A DNA stretch of 64,000 bases, from positions 41,171,001-41,235,000 of the forward strand of contig NC_056755.1 in NCBI RefSeq assembly GCF_018687715.1. The letters run 5' to 3'. Below, one piece after another: positions 58,548 to 64,000 of this stretch (within the stretch, counting starts at the first letter, position 1; each line of letters starts with the position of its first letter). Origin of the DNA: Carya illinoinensis. Taxonomy: Eukaryota > Streptophyta > Magnoliopsida > Fagales > Juglandaceae. The notes under the pieces were generated by a model. The model saw only the letters and a program-made list of their open reading frames with translations. It was not told where the DNA came from and searched no databases. The position numbers were made by a program, and so were the translations under genes.

Positions 58548-61500
58548 TAATAAGATCAATCAGCAAAACATTCGCCCCTGGCATGCGCTCATGCCATCTG
58601 TGTATATTCCATCTATGTATGTTTCATTTATGTTCATTTCAGTTTAGGCATGTATAGGAAAGCTAGGCATGTATAGCCATAGATTTATGTGTATATGTTT
58701 CTTTACCTTCTCTTATATTTGTTTCCTTATTTGTAAAGTCAACTGTAAGTGTATATATAATACAAGTTATACTCTGTCATCATTGTGTGAGACAGTTTAT
58801 TCTCAAAGTCGTTATGGTATTAAGAGCCTATACAGTAAAATTTAGAAAGAACTATTTTTTTTTCCTTCCATGGCAAACTCGTCTTTTTTAAACACAAAAT
58901 GTCACAAACTTTGTCTCTCTATGACTCACACCAACCAACTTTCTTCTCTGGAAGACTCAAATACTCAACATTTTGGAGAGCTATGATCTCCAGGGATTCA
59001 TAAATGGTGAGACACCCCAACCTCCTTCAACTATTGAAGGTGCCCACACTGGGGTGATTTCCAACCTGGCATTTCTACAATGGTGGAAAACAGATCGCCT
59101 TGTAAAAAATGGATCATTGCAACACTATCGGAGGAAGTACTCGGTATCATCGTTGGCCTCAACACTGCTGTTGAAGTCTGGAATGCATTGCCTTTGTGCG
59201 TGACTCTTCTGATCATACTGTAACGCAGAGGCTCACCTCCATTTCTCAGAGCACGGATAGTTTACAAGTGTACCTGCACCGCTTCAAGCTATATGTGATG
59301 ATCTCTCGGCCATTGGGAAGCCAATCTCCGATCATAAAAAATCGTGGTGCCTTTTTAATGTTCTTGGCAAGGAGTACCAGGTCTTTGCCACTACAATGAT
59401 GCGTTCTACAATTCCATTATATTCAGATCTTGTTACCTTACTTGAGAGCTACACTAAGCGTAACAAACTGGATGCACCTCCTCCTCAAATGGCCTATTTC
59501 ACTCAAAAAAATAATAAATACAAGAGGAATAACTAGACGTTCAATTCAAAGGGACGTGGTTTCCATCAAGGTATCTCTTCTTCCTTAAAACCTCCACATA
59601 CAAACTCAAGAAATTAGCCATCCTCTGCCTCCACTCCGAAAGATGGTCCCCCAGTATGCCAGATTTGCAATAGGTGCAATCACACAACCATCAAGTGTTT
59701 CAATTGGTTTAATCACTCATTCCAAGCTGACAATATCCCACATGCACTTGCTGCAATGAAACTTGTAGACTCTCAGGACTTGGACTGGTTCTCAGACTCT
59801 GCAGCCACTGATCATGTTACCAACAATCTAGGTAATCTCTACATTAAGAATTATACAGGATCTGATGGTCTTATGGTTGGAAATGGAGTATCCCTTCCTA
59901 TAACACATACTGGAAAAACATCCATAGGTTCTCATCTCCAACTCAATGATGTTCTTGTTGTGCCTACTATCACCAAAGATTTATTGTCAGTTAGCAAACT
60001 CACAATAGATTACCCACTTATTGTTGTTTTTTATGGTAATGGCTTTATGATCAAGGAGAAGGCAACTTAGAAAATTCTAGCAAAGGAGCATAGGCGGGGT
60101 CGACTATATGCATTTAATGGAGACCCAATTGCATGTTTTCCTTCAAGATTTCATAAAACAGATTCCGTTATTTGCAATCACGGCTTGGACATCCTCACCA
60201 ACAAGTCTTGGATTACTTACATTCAAATAAAATGATCTCAATTTCGAAATCTATTAGTCATTCCATCTGTGTTAGTTGTCAAAAAGGAAAATCATGTGAA
60301 CTTCCTTTTCTTCCAAGAGATAATAAAATAACATCTATTTTTCATAAGATCCATTGTGATATTTGGGGACCTGCCCTAGTCTTGTTAAGAGAAAAGTTTC
60401 GGTTCTACACCATCTTTGTTGATGAGTTCACTAATTTTACATGATTTTCTCCAATGCGGCATAAATCTGATCTACTTGACTGCTTTGATGTTTTCTACAA
60501 GCATATTGAGTGTCAATTTAATGGAAAAAATTGTATATTTCAAAGTAACGAGGGTTGTGAATTCTTATTCCATGCCTTTGCATCTTATTTACAATTAAAA
60601 TGAATTGTTCACCAATCAGTTTGTCCACGGACACTTGAACAAAAAGACAAGGTAGAGAGAAAAACTCGAAACATTACTGAACTTGGACTCACAATGATGT
60701 TCCATGCCCATCTACCTTGGACAGATTGCTTCTCTACAGCTATTTTGTTTTATCAACGTACTTCCCTCAAAATCCCTTAGCGTGGAGTCACCATTCTATC
60801 GACTCCACAACAGACTTCCAGATTATCTTAGTCTAAGGATATTGGGAACTCTTTGTTTCCCTTTTCTTGGCAACTATTGAGATACAAAGCTTAACCCAAA
60901 GTCTATTCCATGTGTGTTCATCAGGTACTCAAACAAGCACAAGGGATACACAATGTTTACATCCTCCCACTGGCCGTATCTATATATCAAGCATGTTGTA
61001 TTTGATGAGTCTGTCATTCCTTACTCATCACCAACAAACCTATATGGACATGCCACTATTGATGGAGATTTATCATCTTTTTATGATTGGGACACAAGCT
61101 CTGCATCCCCTACAACAACTGCTTTGCCACTGTCTGCATATGCAACGCCCCAATTCATGTCTACACTAACTTGAGAACCATCCATTTCAGAACCTGGTAT
61201 AGCAACCATTGATAATCTTCTTGCTGAACCACCAACTGGTGTTGCCACCTCTACTGCCATAAATGACACAAATTAAGCATCTATGTAGGAACAAACCTCC
61301 CCTCATTAAATAGTGACTCTTGCCAAGGCTGGAATTCAAAAACCAAACTCGCAATATGTCAATCTACATGTTGCATTATCTCCATCCATTCCACCAGTGC
61401 CTTAAGACATTATTGTTGCTCAAAAGCATCCTGGTTGGTTGGCAGCGATGTATGAAGAACTTGCTGCACTACACAAAAATTAAACTTGGACACTGGTTCC

Positions 61501-63171
61501 AAAAGATTTTGCTATGAATATTGTGGGTTATAAATGGATTTACAAAGTTAAATTACAACCCGATGACTCTGTTGAATGACTCAAGTCATGGTTAGTTGCC
61601 AAAGGATTTCATCAGGTGGATGACCTCGACTGCCATGAAACTTTTTCCCCTATGATTAACCCTGCTAGTATACGAATTGTTCTCACTCTTGCAGTGGTAA
61701 AAGGCTGGGAAATCCGCCAGCTTGATCTAAGAAATGCATTCCTACATAGGCTCCTTTCCACTCTAGTATATATGCAGTAGCCACTAGGCTTTGAAGATCC
61801 AAACAGACCATCACATGTATGCAAATTGAGTCGAACACTCTACTACCTCAAACAAGCACGGCATGCTTGGTTTGATCGTCTCAGCAATTTTCTACTGCAA
61901 CTCGGATTTTGCTATAGTGTCTCAGATCCAAGTTTATTTGTTTGCCACTCTGATCATGGCATACTTATTCTCCTACTGCATGTCGATGACATGATCATCA
62001 CTGGTAATACAACAAGTCAAATATAGTGGCTCATTTCTCAACTTGCAAGCGAGTTCTTCATCAAGGATATGGGTGCACTTCACCACTTCCTTGGCATTGA
62101 AGTCACACGTAATAGACAAGGTCTCACCCTTTCATAAGGACGTTATGCTCGCGAGCTACTTGATCATGCATCTATGGGAAAGTGCAAATCCATAGCCACT
62201 CCAATGCCCGCTAAAGGTTGGACCCATACCTCCACTACAGCATACTGCGATCCAACTTACTATCACAAACTTATAGGACTCCAATACTTGACCTTCACTA
62301 GACCATATCTTTCCTATAGTGTGAACTTTGTCTGTTAGTTCATGCATGCACCAACTACGGAACACTTCCAATTTGTCAAGCGAATCCTGTGTTATGTGCA
62401 TGGCACTCTCAATCTAAATTTTTGTATCCTTGCTGCAAGCTCACTTGACCTGTATGCATTCTCAGATGCCGATTGGGCAAGATGCTCACTTACTCGAAGA
62501 TCCACAACTGACTTTTGCACTTTTCTTGGATCCAACTGCATCTCTTGGAGTTTCAAAAAGCAACAAATTGTTGCTTGTTCCAGTACCAAAGCTAAATACA
62601 GGTCCATGGCGTCAACTGCTATCGAGCTCACTTGGCTCACCTTCATCTTACGGGACCTTCATGTACCACTTTCTAGACCACCAATCCTGCATTGTGATAA
62701 CTTGAGTGCACTTCATTTATCTGTTAACCCAATGCTCCACGCCAGGGCCAAACACATTACACGGGACATTCATTATGTACGTGAACAAGTGGCCCTTGGT
62801 GCTCTCGAAACTCGATTTGTCACCTCTTCATTACAACTTGCATACATATTCACCAAGCCACTTGCCAAATTTCCATTCCAAACCATTAGATCCAAACTCG
62901 ACCTCTATCTTGATGTGAGGCTTTGTTTGAGGGGGTATTATAAGATCAATTAGCAAAACATTAGCCCCTGACATGCGCTCATGCCATCTGTGTACATTCC
63001 ATCTATATATGTTTCATTTATGTTCACTTTAGTTTAGGCATGTACAACTATAGCTTTCCGTGTATATGTTTCTTTACCTTCTCTTGTATTCATTTCCTTA
63101 TTTGTAAAGTCAACTATAAGTGTATATATAATACAAGCTTTACTCGAGAGACTTTATTCTTGAAGTTTTTA
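58548..63171 (+). mobile_element. Degenerate Ty1/copia retrotransposon
   Basis: The LTRs (about 58548-58813 and 62936-63171) share ATGCGCTCATGCCATCTGTG and ATATGTTTCTTTACCTTCTC but are clearly diverged. A primer-binding-like TGGTATTAAGAGCC lies at 58817 and a GAGGGGG polypurine tract before 62936. Protein remnants in order are gag (SQSTDSLQVYLHRFK), knuckle CQICNRCNHTTIKCFN, protease DWFSDSAATDHVTNN (59780), integrase QSRLGHPHQQVLDYL and HCDIWGP, RT LHVDDMIITGN (61975) and RNase H AFSDADWARCSLTRRSTTDF (about 62460). Frames are broken by many stops and shifts. AAAAC at both flanks is a possible duplication. Confidence 0.88.
62936..63171 (+). repeat. 3' LTR of the degenerate Copia element
   Basis: It follows GAGGGGG, begins TATTATAAGATCAATTAGC and matches the 58548 region with substitutions and small deletions. 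Confidence 0.75.
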
Positions 63172-64000
63172 AAAACTCCATGGCTTGAGTTTTGAGTTGC
63201 ACTAATTTTAAAATTTTCGTCAAATTTGATTAGCCACTATTCATCTCCAAGACAATATTTTATTCTATAAATATTATGCTAGATAATTAGGTTGAGGAAA
63301 AAAATAGTTGGAAAACAATAATTTTAAATAAAAATTAAATTCTTAATTATATATAGAGTGTATTTGCAAAATATATAAAAAAATTATTATTAAAATACAT
63401 AATATTATTATTTTAACTTTATGATGGATAGTCCAATGTGGAGTAATTTTTTCAAAGGCTTTATCTAACTTTAATCCAGATTTTGGACTTGGTAATGGCT
63501 TTAGGACACGTTTGTTATACCAATCATCTATTCTCGTGTTGTTTTATTTAATTATTATTAAAAATTTATGTTATAATAATAATTTATTTAAATTTTAACT
63601 TTTATATAATCAAACAAAATTTATTTATTTATTTATTTTTATTTTTTTGATAGAGTGGAAAGCAAGTAATTAACCTTGTTCCTTAATTTTCCTGGGCTTT
63701 TGAAATGCCTAAGCCCATTTTTTTTTTTTTTTAAGCAACCAAATAATGTTTATCCAAATTGTGACATTTTTGCTATAACAAACTTGTAATTAAATAATTT
63801 AATTTAGATGATAATTTTTAAAATTTAAAATTTTAAATCAAAATTTACTATTTAAGTGCTCACCCATCGACTTTGAGAATATAATAATTTGAGGAACAAA
63901 TGCCCCATGCACATGACATGACATGATGAGCTAATCTCTTTTAAAATTGAATCTTTATTCTAACTATATATATGATATTTTTATCTCAATTTTATCTAAT
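63172..64000. other. AT-rich intergenic end of window
   Basis: No gene, RNA or structured repeat is evident. There are short TTTA and A/T runs only. Confidence 0.6.

Noticed and set aside
1..64000. tRNA, rRNA or other structured RNA genes
   Set aside because: No convincing cloverleaf or rRNA motif was noticed on reading; a tRNAscan/Infernal run would be needed to exclude small ones.

Overview
This is plant nuclear DNA. It is strongly AT-rich, has GT-AG introns, and is crowded with LTR retrotransposons, LINE fragments, MITEs and microsatellites. The gene families (TOC GTPase, type-B MGDG synthase, MUSTANG transposase-derived gene) point to a eudicot tree or shrub. From memory, one dispersed MITE family (GAGATGAGATGAG core, TTTGG-type ends) looks like those of Fagales/Juglandaceae genomes; that placement is only a guess. 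I see no bacterial, organellar or viral genome segment.

Layout. (1) About 100-8567, minus: a dead intron-containing TOC90-like chloroplast import GTPase gene. It is split by a 3.5-kb solo LTR (377-3919, TSD ACTTG), and its first intron holds a second solo LTR (6956-8291, TSD ATTTC) and MITEs. A Mutator-type element (9440-10480, 9-bp TSD) lies just upstream. (2) 12.2-15.1 kb: a gypsy remnant with a chimeric tandem duplication, then a decayed LINE 3' end. (3) 16335-20272, minus: an apparently intact three-exon UBP22-type ubiquitin protease (594 aa). (4) 24356-25929, minus: an ARPC3 (ARP2/3 complex subunit 3) gene, complete from residue 2 onward but without a visible AUG. (5) 28085-31309, minus: an intact eight-exon type-B MGDG synthase (458 aa) with a P1BS-like palindrome upstream. 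(6) 31702-42124: a nested tandem duplication of the intergenic region, a 4.6-kb unit plus a 5.8-kb unit, the latter carrying its own 0.95-kb internal tandem repeat. (7) 43955-46925, plus: a frameshifted MUSTANG-B (PB1 + MULE transposase) gene whose upstream intron-like region carries a 5'-truncated LINE. (8) 48409-57857, minus: a RING-type gene killed by two nonsense codons, one of them at a zinc-binding cysteine position. One intron holds a complete Ty1/copia element (48984-54068) with LTRs that look identical; another holds a hAT-type MITE. (9) 58548-63171, plus: an old degenerate Ty1/copia element.

Three protein genes look usable or nearly so (UBP22, ARPC3 with a start-codon caveat, MGDG synthase). 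Three others (TOC90-like, MUG-B, RING) are pseudogenes in which order and introns remain legible. The window reads as a sequence of gene deaths and insertions that can be put in relative order from the nesting. I found no credible previously unknown multi-gene system. The most notable signals are the AUG-less ARPC3, the nested segmental duplication, the Copia element whose start codon straddles the LTR/PBS junction and whose stop codon lies inside the 3' LTR, and the P1BS-like site at the MGDG synthase gene.
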